Shown: positions 8,743 through 19,291, counted from the first letter of the stretch. The stretch is 42,649 nucleotides of DNA from Streptococcus orisasini (GCF_001431045.1 NZ_BCLE01000008.1:1-42649), one strand, 5' to 3'. Numbers and translations are program-made. The notes: generated by a model not told the origin, from the sequence alone.

Positions 8743-8904
8743 ATGACAAATGCAATTATGAATTATCCTGAAATGACAAATGAAGAGCTAATGAACGTTG
8801 AAGGTGGTGTTCTTCCCCTTGTGTTTGGTGCTATAGGAGCTGTTGGAGCTGTTTATGCAGTATCATACGGTATTGGTCAAGCTATTGGTTATGCAACAAA
8901 ATAA
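8743..8904 (+). CDS. Double-glycine bacteriocin-like prepeptide 2 (small ORF)
   Basis: 53 residues. A 22-residue leader ends NVEGG and includes the typical EELMNVEGG pattern. The predicted mature part is 31 residues, starting VLPLVFGAIG. It is glycine- and alanine-rich, hydrophobic and cysteine-free, ending in Lys31. Small residues are spaced four apart in two series (Gly13/Ala17/Gly21 and Ser19/Gly23/Gly27, including the GxxxG GQAIG), which suits helix-helix packing in the membrane. It has the ribosome site AAAGAGG and probably shares a transcript with prepeptide 1, so the two are likely partners of a two-peptide bacteriocin. The mature length is at the short end for this class. Confidence 0.82.
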   Translation: MTNAIMNYPEMTNEELMNVEGGVLPLVFGAIGAVGAVYAVSYGIGQAIGYATK

Positions 8905-8911
8905 TAATTAG

Positions 8912-9049
8912 CCATTTGATTGACGGATGAGCATAACTTTATTTTGTACCTTAGAGGCAAATGGACTGTGCAGGAGAAACTCCAAGTTAGCTAAAGCTAC
9001 TTGGTTACCTCAAAACGTCCACGGGATGTTTTGAGTCCTAACCACTGCA
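8912..9049 (+). other. Cluster of stable hairpins, candidate structured RNA
   Basis: Several helices can be drawn: CCATTTG/CAAATGG (8913-8919 with 8959-8965), TGCAG/CTGCA (8969-8973 with 9045-9049), GGAG-AAA-CTCC (8973-8983) and CCAAGT..AGC/GCT..ACTTGG (8982-9004). The strongest is CTCAAAACGTCC-ACG-GGATGTTTTGAG (9009-9035), a 12-bp stem with one G-U pair and a three-base loop, extended by GGTTA/TAACC (9003-9007 with 9039-9043). Some helices compete for the same bases. I do not recognise a known RNA family. The cluster lies between the bacteriocin genes and the terminator at 9077-9108. Confidence 0.45.
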
Positions 9050-9076
9050 TTATGATATTAAAACGAACTCTAATTG

Positions 9077-9108
9077 AAGAGGTTAGACTTTTGTACTGAC
9101 CTCTTTTT
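9077..9108 (+). terminator. Terminator of the bacteriocin transcript
   Basis: AAGAGGTTAG / CTGACCTCTT stem (10 bp, one wobble), 9-base loop, followed by a T-run. Confidence 0.75.
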
Positions 9109-9193
9109 GTGTGTTATTTTGCGTTTTACAATGACCGTGTTGCTTAAAAGAGCTGCTTGCCAACTGTAGTGGGTGACGAACACGACAAATGCA

Positions 9194-9236
9194 TGAAGAA
9201 AAAGTCTGAACCTTTTCTTCAATTTGCAGTTTTTAT
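9194..9236 (+). terminator. Possible second terminator or hairpin
   Basis: TGAAGAAAAAG / CTTTTCTTCA inverted repeat (one bulge) with a T-rich stretch about ten bases later. Nothing else is recognised between 9109 and 9265. Confidence 0.3.
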
Positions 9237-9265
9237 TTGCAAGTCTGCTGTGTTTCTTTTTTCAC

Positions 9266-9347
9266 AATAAAAAGCATTGAAATGCAGGCTTCACAAAAGC
9301 TGGCTGGTCTTTCCAGCTTTTATGAAACTCATACAAAATCAATGCTT
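9266..9347 (-). terminator. Nested hairpin terminator downstream of purA
   Basis: On the minus strand an outer stem AAGCATTGA/TCAATGCTT, followed by a T-run, encloses an inner hairpin AAAAGCTGG/CCAGCTTTT. It lies just after the purA stop codon and is the likely purA terminator. Confidence 0.65.
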
Positions 9348-9382
9348 CTTCACATTTATATCATGGTATTTAACAATTAATA

Positions 9383-10710
<1,328 letters not shown>

Positions 10711-10893
10711 CCTTTCTTCAAAACTATAGCCTTTCTAAAAAAGCAGACGCTTGAACTTTTTGTAAATCGCACTGTTCCCAAAAACAAAATGCAATCAGGA
10801 CAGTAAAAATTCCTGCCAAAAAGCAGTATCTCAACTTTATTTAAATAGCTATAACACGGCAGGAATCTCACCTGCAAGTTTGCCTTACAATTT

Positions 10894-10922
10894 ATTATAA
10901 GAAATTTATGATTGTTTTTCAA
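10894..10922 (-). promoter_or_regulatory. purA promoter
   Basis: Minus-strand TTGAAA (10922-10917), 17-base spacer, TATAAT (10899-10894). The predicted leader to the purA ATG is about 210 bases and contains small hairpins such as GCAGG/CCTGC. Confidence 0.75.
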
Positions 10923-10945
10923 TATTTCGTATCGGAATCCTGCGT

Positions 10946-10958
10946 TTTTCCGAACATT
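10946..10958 (+). promoter_or_regulatory. PurBox-like site between purA and gshF
   Basis: TTTTCCGAACATT matches 12 of 13 positions of the PurR box AWWWCCGAACWWT described for lactococci. It lies about 25 bases upstream of the purA -35, in the opposite orientation. A weaker CCGATA copy faces purA at about 10925-10938. PurR control of purA is plausible but not shown. Confidence 0.4.
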
Positions 10959-10998
10959 CTTGTAAACTAGAACTAGATTATCTTTTAGGAGAAAGAAT

Positions 10999-13266
10999 AT
11001 GGCAAACATTGATCGTATTTTACAAAAAAGTCCACAAAGTCTCCCCATCTTACAAGCCACCTTTGGGTTGGAAAGAGAGAGTCTGCGCATTGATCAAAAA
11101 ACTAACCGTCTAGCACAGACACCGCATCCTGCAGTGCTCGGTTCCCGTAATTTTCATCCCTATATCCAGACCGATTACAGCGAACCCCAAATAGAGCTCA
11201 TTACCCCAGTAGCCCAGTCCAGTAAGGAAGTGCTCCGCTTTTTAGGAGCTATCACTGATGTAGCAGGGCGCAGCATAGACAAAGACCAGTACCTTTGGCC
11301 CTTGTCCATGCCGCCTAAAATCAGCGAAGACGAAATTGAAATCGCCCGCTTAGATGATTCCTTTGAACTAGCTTACCGTCAGCATTTAGCCGAGAAATAC
11401 GGCAAGAAACTTCAATCCATGTCGGGTATTCATTACAACATGGAACTAGGCAAGAATTTGATGAGGGAACTTTTTAAGCGCAGCGCTTATCAGTCGTTTA
11501 TCGCTTTTAAAAACGACCTCTATTTAAAGGTCGCCCAAAATTTCTTAGTCTACCGCTGGTTTTTAACCTATCTCTACGGTGCTAGCCCGCTGGCAGAAAA
11601 AGGATTCTTAAATGAAGAACTCAGTCAGCCTGTTCGCTCCATCCGAAACAGTCATTTGGGCTATGTCAATACTGAGGATGTCAGCGTACCTTTTGACAGC
11701 CTGGAAAATTATGTCTCAAGCATTGAACATTATGTTAAGACGGGTTCCCTGTCAGCGGAAAAAGAGTTTTATTCAGCCGTCCGCCTGCGCGGCAGCAAGT
11801 ACAGCCGTGATTACTTGACCAAGGGAATTACCTATTTAGAATTTCGTTGTTTTGATCTGGATCCTTTTGAAAACTGCGGGATTGCTCAAGAAACTATCGA
11901 CAGCGTCCACCTCTTTATTCTAGCTCTGCTGTGGCTCGATTCACCAAAACAGATTAATCAGGCACTTGAAAAAGCCCACAAGCTAAATGATAAGATAGCA
12001 CTGTCGCATCCTTTGGAAAAACTTCCTGAAGAAGCTCCCTACCAAGATATTTTGACAGCTATGAAAGAAGTCATCAAGCACTTTCAACTGCCTACCTACT
12101 ATGAACAGCTTTTGACTGATATCAAAAAACAAATCACCGACCCTCATTTGACCATCTGCGGCCGTCTCTTTGAGCATATCGATAATCTATCTTTAGAAAC
12201 ATTTGGACGCCAAAAAGGACAAAAATACCATGACTACGCCTGGCAGGCTTACTACGCTCTTAAAGGCTATGAAAATATGGAACTGTCAACTCAAATGCTG
12301 CTGTTTGATGCCATTCAAAAAGGAGTTCATTTTGATATTTTAGATGAGAACGATCAGTTCCTCAAGCTCTGGCATGGTAGCCATATTGAATATGTCAAAA
12401 ATGGCAATATGACTTCTAAAGACAACTATGTTATCCCCTTGGCCATGGCTAATAAAGTTGTAACTAAAAAAATCCTAAGAGAGCATGGCTATCCGGTTCC
12501 TGCCGGAGCGGAATTTGACAATAAAGACGAGGCACTCCGCTATTATACACAGATCAAAAACAAGGCAATCGTTGTCAAACCCAAGTCTACTAATTTTGGT
12601 CTAGGTATTTCAATTTTTGAAACAGCAGCCAGTCAAAAGGATTATGAAAAAGCGCTTGATATTGCCTTTCTTGAAGATTCTTCTGTCCTTGTGGAAGAGT
12701 TTGTCTCAGGTACAGAATACCGCTTTTTCGTTCTGGATGGCAAATGCGAAGCTGTTCTCCTACGAGTCGCTGCCAATGTGGTTGGTGATGGCCATCACAC
12801 TATCCGGCAGCTGGTTGAGCAAAAAAATCAAAATCCACTTCGCGGCCGCGATCATCGTTCTCCTCTTGAAATCATTGACTTAGGTGACATTGAATTACTG
12901 ATGCTGCAGCAAGAAGGCTATAAGCCCGAAGATGTCTTGCCTAAGGGAGTCAAGGTCAATCTCCGTGGAAATTCCAACATCTCAACTGGCGGTGATTCTA
13001 TCGATGTCACAGAAACTATGGATTTCAGCTACAAACACTTAGCGGCTGACATGGCGACAGCAATGGGAGCCTGGGCCTGCGGTGTTGATTTGATTATTCC
13101 GGATACCCAATTAACAGCCAGTAAAGAGCAGCCAAACTGCACCTGTATTGAGCTTAATTTCAACCCTTCTATGTACATGCACACGTATTGCTATCAAGGA
13201 CCGGGCCAAATCATAACAGGAAAAATTCTGGCCAAACTTTTCCCTGAAATCATAAGCAATATATAA
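10999..13266 (+). CDS. gshF: Bifunctional glutamate-cysteine ligase/glutathione synthetase
   Basis: 755 residues, the length of GshF (also named GshAB) in streptococci. The N-terminal part (about 1-450) is a gamma-glutamylcysteine ligase, with FGLERESLRID near the start and LEFRCFDLDPF near 290. The C-terminal part (about 490-755) is an ATP-grasp glutathione synthetase module, with VVKPKSTNFGLGISIF, LVEEFVSGTEYRFFVLDG and CIELNFNPSMYMH. Together they make glutathione from glutamate, cysteine and glycine for oxidative-stress defence. TTTTAGGAG precedes the ATG at the right distance. It is transcribed alone and ends at a terminator. Confidence 0.96.
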   Translation: MANIDRILQKSPQSLPILQATFGLERESLRIDQKTNRLAQTPHPAVLGSRNFHPYIQTDYSEPQIELITPVAQSSKEVLRFLGAITDVAGRSIDKDQYLWPLSMPPKISEDEIEIARLDDSFELAYRQHLAEKYGKKLQSMSGIHYNMELGKNLMRELFKRSAYQSFIAFKNDLYLKVAQNFLVYRWFLTYLYGASPLAEKGFLNEELSQPVRSIRNSHLGYVNTEDVSVPFDSLENYVSSIEHYVKTGSLSAEKEFYSAVRLRGSKYSRDYLTKGITYLEFRCFDLDPFENCGIAQETIDSVHLFILALLWLDSPKQINQALEKAHKLNDKIALSHPLEKLPEEAPYQDILTAMKEVIKHFQLPTYYEQLLTDIKKQITDPHLTICGRLFEHIDNLSLETFGRQKGQKYHDYAWQAYYALKGYENMELSTQMLLFDAIQKGVHFDILDENDQFLKLWHGSHIEYVKNGNMTSKDNYVIPLAMANKVVTKKILREHGYPVPAGAEFDNKDEALRYYTQIKNKAIVVKPKSTNFGLGISIFETAASQKDYEKALDIAFLEDSSVLVEEFVSGTEYRFFVLDGKCEAVLLRVAANVVGDGHHTIRQLVEQKNQNPLRGRDHRSPLEIIDLGDIELLMLQQEGYKPEDVLPKGVKVNLRGNSNISTGGDSIDVTETMDFSYKHLAADMATAMGAWACGVDLIIPDTQLTASKEQPNCTCIELNFNPSMYMHTYCYQGPGQIITGKILAKLFPEIISNI

Positions 13267-13301
13267 GCTATTATCGATAGAAAAGAAGCGTGAGACAAAA
13301 C

Positions 13302-13334
13302 GAGCATCTCCAACTGCGGAAATGCTCTTTTTTT
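13302..13334 (+). terminator. Terminator between gshF and aguC
   Basis: GAGCAT / ATGCTC stem with extra pairing inside, followed by a run of eight T on the plus strand. It ends gshF. The reverse strand reads ATGCTCGTTTTG and may also stop the convergent agu operon. Confidence 0.75.
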
Positions 13335-13430
13335 GTGTACAGAGACCAGTTTTTGCCTAGTCTCCCTTCTTCTTACAGAGCAGCTTTGTTTTTACTGCTG
13401 CACCTAAGTTCGTTATTACAACAAGATATT

Positions 13431-14381
13431 TTAATCAGCTATAACTCGTGTTCCTGCGTTTTCGGAAATAAGACTAGCTACATTTTCTAAAGAAGTAATA
13501 ATCGCTTTCCCCTTAGGGTGGGACTCAACAAAAGACGCTGCTGCTTCTACTTTTGGCAGCATGCTGCCGGCTGCAAACTGACCCTGTTTTATCAAGTTTC
13601 TCAGTTGACTAACTCTTATTTCCTCTAATTTTTCCTGACTAGGCTGGCCATAATTAATATAAACGTACTCAACGCCTGTTAGAATAATGAACAAATCAGC
13701 CTCAACTTTTTCAGCCAGTAACTGGCTGGCCAAATCTTTATCAACAACAGCCTCTACACCTTTTAAATCTTTTGTTTTAGGATCCTCAATAACAGGAATC
13801 CCACCACCGCCAGCTGTAATAACAACTGTTCCCGAATTAATTAAGGCTTTAATCGTTGCGACTTCCTGAATGGCAATCGGTCTAGGAGAAGCAACGACTT
13901 TTCGCCATCCCCTGCCTGCATCTTCCCTGTAAACAGCACCAGTCATCTTTTCTTGCAAATAAGCTTCTTCCTCACTTAGAAAGGGACCGATAGGCTTACT
14001 TGGCTTCTTAAATGCTGGATCGTCAGCTGATACAAGTACTTCTGTAACTACCGATACAACTTCTTTATCAATAGCGTTTTTTCGTAATTCATTCAATAAA
14101 GCCGTCTGAAGCCAATAGCTAATGGAGCCCTCGGTCATAGCTACCAGAGTGTCTAAGGGAAGGGCTGGATTTTCATAAGAATCGGCAGCTGTTTGCTGCA
14201 GCAGCAAATTTCCCACCTGTGGACCATTTCCATGTGTGATGATTAATTCATCACCGTTTTTGATGAACTCAATTAAATATTTGGCTGTCTGTGCCAGTGC
14301 AGCTTGCTGTGCCCTTGCAGAAGCGTCTTTCGATATAATTGCATTTCCTCCTAATGCAATGACAATTTTTCTTTTTGCCAT
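13431..14381 (-). CDS. aguC: Carbamate kinase of the agmatine deiminase pathway
   Basis: 316 residues from the [15 protein letters not shown] start; a longer frame exists, but GGGAGAA is spaced for this ATG. It transfers phosphate from carbamoyl phosphate to ADP, yielding ATP, CO2 and ammonia, which is the energy-gaining last step of agmatine catabolism. Family signatures are the N-terminal [17 protein letters not shown] near residue 47, AGGGGIPV near 210 and a KVEAA segment near the C-terminus. It is last in aguBDAC, 25 bases after aguA. Its family also serves the arginine deiminase pathway (ArcC); position assigns it to agu. Confidence 0.94.
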   Translation of the reverse strand: MAKRKIVIALGGNAIISKDASARAQQAALAQTAKYLIEFIKNGDELIITHGNGPQVGNLLLQQTAADSYENPALPLDTLVAMTEGSISYWLQTALLNELRKNAIDKEVVSVVTEVLVSADDPAFKKPSKPIGPFLSEEEAYLQEKMTGAVYREDAGRGWRKVVASPRPIAIQEVATIKALINSGTVVITAGGGGIPVIEDPKTKDLKGVEAVVDKDLASQLLAEKVEADLFIILTGVEYVYINYGQPSQEKLEEIRVSQLRNLIKQGQFAAGSMLPKVEAAASFVESHPKGKAIITSLENVASLISENAGTRVIAD

Positions 14382-14406
14382 ACATTTTCTCCCACCAGTT
14401 ATTAAA

Positions 14407-15516
14407 CTAAACAGCAGGTTCCTGCTGAGTAATACAATGAATATTTCCGCCGCCGTAGGCAATTTCTTCCGTTCTTACGCCGACAATTTTCCTATCTGGA
14501 AACATTTCCTGTACCTGTTGTAGGGCTAGCTGATCATTGTCATCACCATATTGAGGCAAAATAATCCCACCATTAACAATTAAAAAATTCAAATAAGAAG
14601 CAATCGCTATTTCACCTTCTTCCCGCGGAATGCTGCCCTCACCATAATCAATGGTATCAGCTGCTTTTAGGTAGCAAGGTTCTTTAGTGACACACATTTT
14701 ATGGACCTTTAAAGGGCGTCCCTTGGCATCTGTCTGCTTAGATAAAAAGTCATAGGCTGCTTGAGCTTCCTTGTAAAAAGGATGATTTTTATCATCTGTA
14801 TAAATGCAAGCAACTTCTCCCGGCCGGATAAAACAAGCGACATCATCAATATGACCGTTGGTTTCATAAGGATCGATCCCGTCTTTCACCCACAGAACCT
14901 TGTCACAATTCAAATAATCTTTTAATTTATTTTCAATGTCTCCTTTAGTCATATGAGGATTACGGCTAGGATGCAAAAGGCACATTTCTGTTACCAAAAC
15001 CGTTCCTTCGCCATCCACATGGATGGAGCCGCCTTCTAACACAAAATCTTTTGTTTTATAAGAATCCACATTTTCTATTTCACAAACTTTGCGAGCGACT
15101 AAGGCATCTTGATCCCAAGGAAAATAGAGGCCATCAACTAAACCGCCCCAAGCATTGAATTCCCAGTCTACTGCCCGCAAATCTCCCCTATCATTAACCA
15201 GGAAAGTCGGTCCGCAGTCGCGAATCCACGAATCATCATTGGTCATTTCAAGGACTCGGATATTATCCCTAGCTAGTTCTGATACACGTGCCAAGGCATT
15301 TTCATACTGCAGCGGCGGAACGCAGAGGGAAACTTGCTCAAATTCACTGATGGCCTCTGCTACCTCTAAAAACGCCTTTTGGGCAGGCTTTGCTCCCAGT
15401 CTCCAATTGTCATTGCGCCAGGGCCAGAGCATCCAAACTTGTTTTTGCTTTTCAAATTCACCCGGCATTCTAAAGCCATCTTGCTTAGGTGTCGTAGCTG
15501 TGATACGTTTTGCCAT
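14407..15516 (-). CDS. aguA: Agmatine deiminase
   Basis: 369 residues, the usual length. It hydrolyses agmatine to N-carbamoylputrescine and ammonia. Members of this guanidine-modifying family use Cys, His and acidic residues. Here the catalytic cysteine is seen in [12 protein letters not shown] close to the C-terminus, the His-Asp pair in [10 protein letters not shown] near residue 215, and substrate-binding acids in [10 protein letters not shown] near 90 and [12 protein letters not shown] near 155. It starts 9 bases after aguD, preceded by TGAGG. Ammonia and ATP from the pathway counter acid stress in S. mutans. Confidence 0.96.
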   Translation of the reverse strand: MAKRITATTPKQDGFRMPGEFEKQKQVWMLWPWRNDNWRLGAKPAQKAFLEVAEAISEFEQVSLCVPPLQYENALARVSELARDNIRVLEMTNDDSWIRDCGPTFLVNDRGDLRAVDWEFNAWGGLVDGLYFPWDQDALVARKVCEIENVDSYKTKDFVLEGGSIHVDGEGTVLVTEMCLLHPSRNPHMTKGDIENKLKDYLNCDKVLWVKDGIDPYETNGHIDDVACFIRPGEVACIYTDDKNHPFYKEAQAAYDFLSKQTDAKGRPLKVHKMCVTKEPCYLKAADTIDYGEGSIPREEGEIAIASYLNFLIVNGGIILPQYGDDNDQLALQQVQEMFPDRKIVGVRTEEIAYGGGNIHCITQQEPAV

Positions 15517-15525
15517 TTGTTTGCC

Positions 15526-16884
15526 TCATTTCTTTATTTTTTTAATAATGATAATCAGCTCGCCTATTGCTATACAAATAAGAGAACCAATCGTTATGGG
15601 TAATTTTGCAGCTAAGGTCTCAGAATCAAATGCCAACGGCAAAGCCGTAAAAATCAAGGAAATCACAATTAAAATCATTGGTAAGACGACAAGCACTTTT
15701 AAGAAACCTTCGCTGCCGCTAACCTTAAAAGGGCGTGGTGCTGCAGGATCTATTTTTCTTAATTTGAAAAAAGCTGGAAATACTGGAACATAAGATAATA
15801 AGAACATGACTAAATTCAAAGAGAAGAAGGCCCAAAATAAATCCTGATTGGGCAAAAGCGGTGCAATGATAATGACAATACTGGCAACGAGGCCATTAGC
15901 AAGAGCTGAACCAATGGGCATATCTCTTTTGTGACTTCTTTTAGCAAAAAACCGAGGCATATCCCCATTTTCTGCCGCATAAGAGGCTGTATTATTGACG
16001 CCCAAAGACCAAGAAATCATATTACCAAAGAGGGTCAATAAAAACAGAAAGGCCATAGCCATGATAAACCAGCCGCTGCTAGAGCCTGTCAACAATTTAA
16101 AGCTGTCTATCATGCCGCTGCTGGTTGAAATCTTATCTGTCGGAATCGAAACACCAATACCAAAAGCAGAAAAAATATAGATGGCAGCAATGACGAGACC
16201 AGCAACAATAATAGATTGAGGAATCTGTCTCTTAGGATTTTCCATGTCTCCTGCAAAGGTACAAATGACTTCAAATCCAAGCAGATTAAAAATAATGACA
16301 GAAATATAAGACAGACTGTTCAAATTGAAGGAAGGCAAGAGGGATCTTAAGGTCATTTCATTTGCCATGCCCTTAGTCAGAGCCACATAAAGTCCTAAAC
16401 CGCCGACCAGCAATGCCAAAAGCATTTTAATAACAGCTGCACCATTTAAAATCCAAATACTGTCACTGACTGGATAAAAGCTGATCCAAACCACCAGCCA
16501 AGTAAAAATAAGCTCAATGATGATAGCTTCAAAGGTCGAAAAGGAATGCCCGGTCACCGTTGTCAATAAACCCGGTGTCATAACCGCTAAAGAGGCCAAC
16601 CAAAGCGGAAAATTGATCCAGTAATACCAGGCCACCCGAGCTCCCCATTTATGGCCAAAAGCCTTAGTCACCCAATCATAAATACCACCATCACCAATAT
16701 AGGTTGTTCCTAACTCAGAAGAAATCAGACCATACGGCAAGAGAAAGGCAATCAGCAAAAAGAGCCACCAAAAGAACTGCGAGTTGCCAATGGCAGCTAC
16801 CGGAGCAGCTGCCTCAGCGACAAAAACAACACAAATAACAGAAAGTACTGCGCTAAATAAACTGAATTTTTTCTTTGTTCCCAT
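15526..16884 (-). CDS. aguD: Agmatine/putrescine antiporter (APC family)
   Basis: 452 residues from the MGTKKKFSLF start, chosen because GGAAGG is correctly spaced; an upstream in-frame ATG lacks a ribosome site. It is an amino acid-polyamine-organocation transporter with about twelve membrane segments, for example the N-terminal VLSVICVVFVAEAAAPVAA and the C-terminal ILIVISLIFTALPLAF. It would import agmatine in exchange for putrescine, so the pathway needs no net energy for uptake. Function is assigned from its place between aguB and aguA in the conserved aguBDAC order. A 139-base gap with a hairpin separates it from aguB. Confidence 0.92.
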   Translation of the reverse strand: MGTKKKFSLFSAVLSVICVVFVAEAAAPVAAIGNSQFFWWLFLLIAFLLPYGLISSELGTTYIGDGGIYDWVTKAFGHKWGARVAWYYWINFPLWLASLAVMTPGLLTTVTGHSFSTFEAIIIELIFTWLVVWISFYPVSDSIWILNGAAVIKMLLALLVGGLGLYVALTKGMANEMTLRSLLPSFNLNSLSYISVIIFNLLGFEVICTFAGDMENPKRQIPQSIIVAGLVIAAIYIFSAFGIGVSIPTDKISTSSGMIDSFKLLTGSSSGWFIMAMAFLFLLTLFGNMISWSLGVNNTASYAAENGDMPRFFAKRSHKRDMPIGSALANGLVASIVIIIAPLLPNQDLFWAFFSLNLVMFLLSYVPVFPAFFKLRKIDPAAPRPFKVSGSEGFLKVLVVLPMILIVISLIFTALPLAFDSETLAAKLPITIGSLICIAIGELIIIIKKIKK

Positions 16885-16949
16885 AGAAACCTTCCTTTCC
16901 CTTATAAGCGAAAATAAAGAAAAATCCAAGTTTTTTCTGCACCGCGCCT

Positions 16950-16978
16950 ATAAGTTCAACTGTTCCTTCCCAACTTAT
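16950..16978 (-). other. Hairpin in the aguB-aguD gap
   Basis: ATAAGTT / AACTTAT inverted repeat within the 139-base aguB-aguD spacer. There is no T-run on the minus strand, so it may mark RNA processing or stability rather than termination. Confidence 0.3.
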
Positions 16979-17023
16979 TGAAATTAGTACATGCTCATCT
17001 TATAGCTTTTGTTTTTCTGCTAC

Positions 17024-18043
17024 TTAGTTTGTCTCTAAAAAGGTTTTTAAATCTTCTCTGGCAGTTTCTTGTTTGATCAGATCATAAGGATTTTTTTCAG
17101 CCCAATCTCTCAAAAGATAAACAAGCAGCCCCCTAATAGAAGTCAAGCGATTTTCTGCCTCATCAAAGCAGATAGAATGAGGCCCGTCCATCACGTCATC
17201 TGTCACTTCTTCACCGCGAGTTGCTGGCAGACAATGCATGAATTTACAATCAGCACCAACTCTGGCCATCATTTGACTGTTCACTTGGTATTTAGGGAAG
17301 AAAATTCGCATCCTCTCCTCCTCAGATAATTCTGCCTCATACAAACCATACCAAACGTCCGTATAAAGAAAATCTGCTCCTTCAACCGCATATTCATCAT
17401 CTGTAACAGTATATTTTCCACCTGATAATTCACAAATCTTATCCAGTTTTTCCTTATGCATGTCATTTAGCTGAAAGCCCTTAGGACCAAAGTGAACAAA
17501 TTCCATGCCCATCTTTGTCGTGATTAGAGCCAAGGAGAAACAAACCTGAGTTGCATCACCAACAAAAACTACCTTACAGTCTTCCAATTTTTTACCAATT
17601 GGCAGATGTTCTATCATGGTACATAAATCTCCAAGTTCCTGAGTAGGATGGTTATAGTCAGACATCCCATTAATGACTGGCACATCAGCACATCGAGCCA
17701 GATCCACCACGCTCTGGTGACGTTCAACACGCGCCATCAAAATATCATCCAATCTGGAAAGAACTTTCGAGGTATCTTCAATGGTTTCATGACCACCGAG
17801 CTGAATTTGTCCAGGTGCCAAATACTGAGCATGGCCACCAAGCTGGCTCATAGCCGTTTCAAAGGAAACACGGGTTCGAGTTGACGACTGCTGAAAAATC
17901 ATCCCTAAATTTTTATGCTCTAATAAAGGCGGATAATAGCCATTTTTGATACAGGCCTTGATTTTTAAAGAGAGATCTGCAATTTTTAGCAATTCTTCTT
18001 TAGAAAATTCCTCAGTGGTAATATAGTCTGTTTTAGTCATCAT
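17024..18043 (-). CDS. aguB: Putrescine carbamoyltransferase
   Basis: 339 residues from the first of two adjacent ATGs (MMTKTDY), which AGGAGG fixes; the frame extends further upstream without a ribosome site. It converts N-carbamoylputrescine and phosphate to putrescine and carbamoyl phosphate. It shows the carbamoyl-phosphate motif [10 protein letters not shown] near residue 55, [12 protein letters not shown] near 130 and [11 protein letters not shown] near 270, as in ornithine carbamoyltransferases. The agu context identifies putrescine as the substrate. First gene of the operon; AguR (divergent) should activate it and CcpA repress it through a perfect cre box upstream. Confidence 0.95.
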   Translation of the reverse strand: MMTKTDYITTEEFSKEELLKIADLSLKIKACIKNGYYPPLLEHKNLGMIFQQSSTRTRVSFETAMSQLGGHAQYLAPGQIQLGGHETIEDTSKVLSRLDDILMARVERHQSVVDLARCADVPVINGMSDYNHPTQELGDLCTMIEHLPIGKKLEDCKVVFVGDATQVCFSLALITTKMGMEFVHFGPKGFQLNDMHKEKLDKICELSGGKYTVTDDEYAVEGADFLYTDVWYGLYEAELSEEERMRIFFPKYQVNSQMMARVGADCKFMHCLPATRGEEVTDDVMDGPHSICFDEAENRLTSIRGLLVYLLRDWAEKNPYDLIKQETAREDLKTFLETN

Positions 18044-18096
18044 GAAGTCCTCCTTCTTTTTAGCCCTATCATATGTTTTTAAAAGACAGTTGACTA

Positions 18097-18187
18097 TAAA
18101 CCTTAGGTTGTAAACGTTTTCAAACAAGGTTTAGCTGCCTAAACCTTCTGAAATCTTCCACATTAAAAAAATAAACCCAAGGTTTAG
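18097..18187. promoter_or_regulatory. aguR-aguB control region: cre box and AAGGTTTAG palindromes
   Basis: The intergenic region holds TTGTAAACGTTTTCA (18108-18122), a perfect cre box. It also holds a perfect palindrome AAGGTTTAG-CTGC-CTAAACCTT (18126-18147), another AAGGTTTAG copy (18179-18187) and a partial TAAACCTT (18097-18104). The half-sites are about 43 and 53 bases apart, close to whole helical turns. They are the best candidates for the AguR operator. The aguB -10 may be TATGAT near 18070, without a good -35, as expected for an activated promoter. Confidence 0.6.
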
Positions 18188-18227
18188 ACCTTTTTAACAA
18201 AGCCGTTAAAATAAAAGTTTATTTGAA

Positions 18228-18236
18228 TGATATAAT
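18228..18236 (+). promoter_or_regulatory. aguR promoter (extended -10)
   Basis: TGATATAAT is an extended -10 about 40 bases before the aguR start. The -35 is poor. Confidence 0.5.
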
Positions 18237-18278
18237 TATGATAAATGTTAAAGAGATAATTGAAAGGATGGTTCTTCT

Positions 18279-19235
18279 ATGAAAACTGAACTCATCTATA
18301 TTTATAATCTGCTGCTAATGATGCTTTATGCTGTTACCATGGCCTTCTCGGTAAGCCTTTTCATAAAAGAAAAAAACAGAAAAAGGAAATCACTTTACTT
18401 AGTCATTTCTCTTTATCTGCTCTTTTTTATCCTAGATAATTCCATCATTTCAATGACTGAAATTATTTCAAGTTTTGCTTCTCGTTACAACACTTCCTTT
18501 CAGGGAACTTCTTTCATTAAAACAGCTATTTTCCTCGTCAATAATTTTTGTCAGTTATGGATTGTTCGTTTTGTGAGTAAAAAGCAGATGCCTTGGTGGG
18601 AATATCTTATTTTACTGGCTGTTTTTCTCTTCATGCTCTTACCATCGCTGCCAAATACGGCCACCAAAGTATATCTGTATTATTTACCCAATCAGCTGTT
18701 GCTGTTTTATACAGGTCTCATCGCTCTTTTAAACATTAAGAACAAAAATCTAGCCGCCTTAAATAGGAAATACCTCAAATGGTTAGCTATACTAGCCATA
18801 AGCTCCAGTTTGGCTATTTTAATTGAGGACACTTTCGTTATCTTCACTGTTGATCAGTACAATGTTTTCAACACGAAAATTATGAACAGAAATGTTTCAG
18901 AGGACCTTTTTTCCATCGCTGTCTGCTGGCTTTTACTCTATTATTTCTTAAAAGATTACCCTATCTTGGAAAGAAGACTTCAGCACCTACAAAGCGATCT
19001 TCCATCCAAAAATGCCAGTCAAGCCTTTTTTGACCATTACCATCTCACCGAACGAGAACAGGAAATTTGCCAGCTCTTGCTCGAACACAAACAAAATCAA
19101 GAGATTGCTCAGGAACTCTATCTCTCAGTCGGTACAGTCAAAACACATATTCACAATATCTATATCAAGATGGCTGTCAATAAAAGAGAACAATTCTTTT
19201 CCTTATACAAGGACTACCTCGCAGATTACTCCTAA
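18279..19235 (+). CDS. aguR: Membrane-bound LuxR-family activator of the agu operon
   Basis: 318 residues. The first 230 or so are hydrophobic with about six to seven membrane segments (for example ILLAVFLFMLLPSLP and SIAVCWLLLYYFL). The C-terminal 65 form a LuxR-type helix-turn-helix: LTEREQEICQLLLEHKQNQEI, then LYLSVGTVKTHIHNIYIKM. This layout matches AguR of S. mutans, which senses agmatine at the membrane and activates aguBDAC. AAAGGATGG precedes the ATG. It is divergent from aguB, with the shared control region between them. Confidence 0.92.
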   Translation: MKTELIYIYNLLLMMLYAVTMAFSVSLFIKEKNRKRKSLYLVISLYLLFFILDNSIISMTEIISSFASRYNTSFQGTSFIKTAIFLVNNFCQLWIVRFVSKKQMPWWEYLILLAVFLFMLLPSLPNTATKVYLYYLPNQLLLFYTGLIALLNIKNKNLAALNRKYLKWLAILAISSSLAILIEDTFVIFTVDQYNVFNTKIMNRNVSEDLFSIAVCWLLLYYFLKDYPILERRLQHLQSDLPSKNASQAFFDHYHLTEREQEICQLLLEHKQNQEIAQELYLSVGTVKTHIHNIYIKMAVNKREQFFSLYKDYLADYS

Positions 19236-19291
19236 AAATGAAGACTTTCATAAAAATCATTAGACTTTTTAAAGTTTGAACCATTAAAAAA

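Noticed and set aside
8927..9034. 35-codon plus-strand frame after prepeptide 2, considered as an immunity protein
   Set aside because: No ribosome binding site, overlaps the hairpin cluster, and the product is not membrane-like as small immunity proteins often are.
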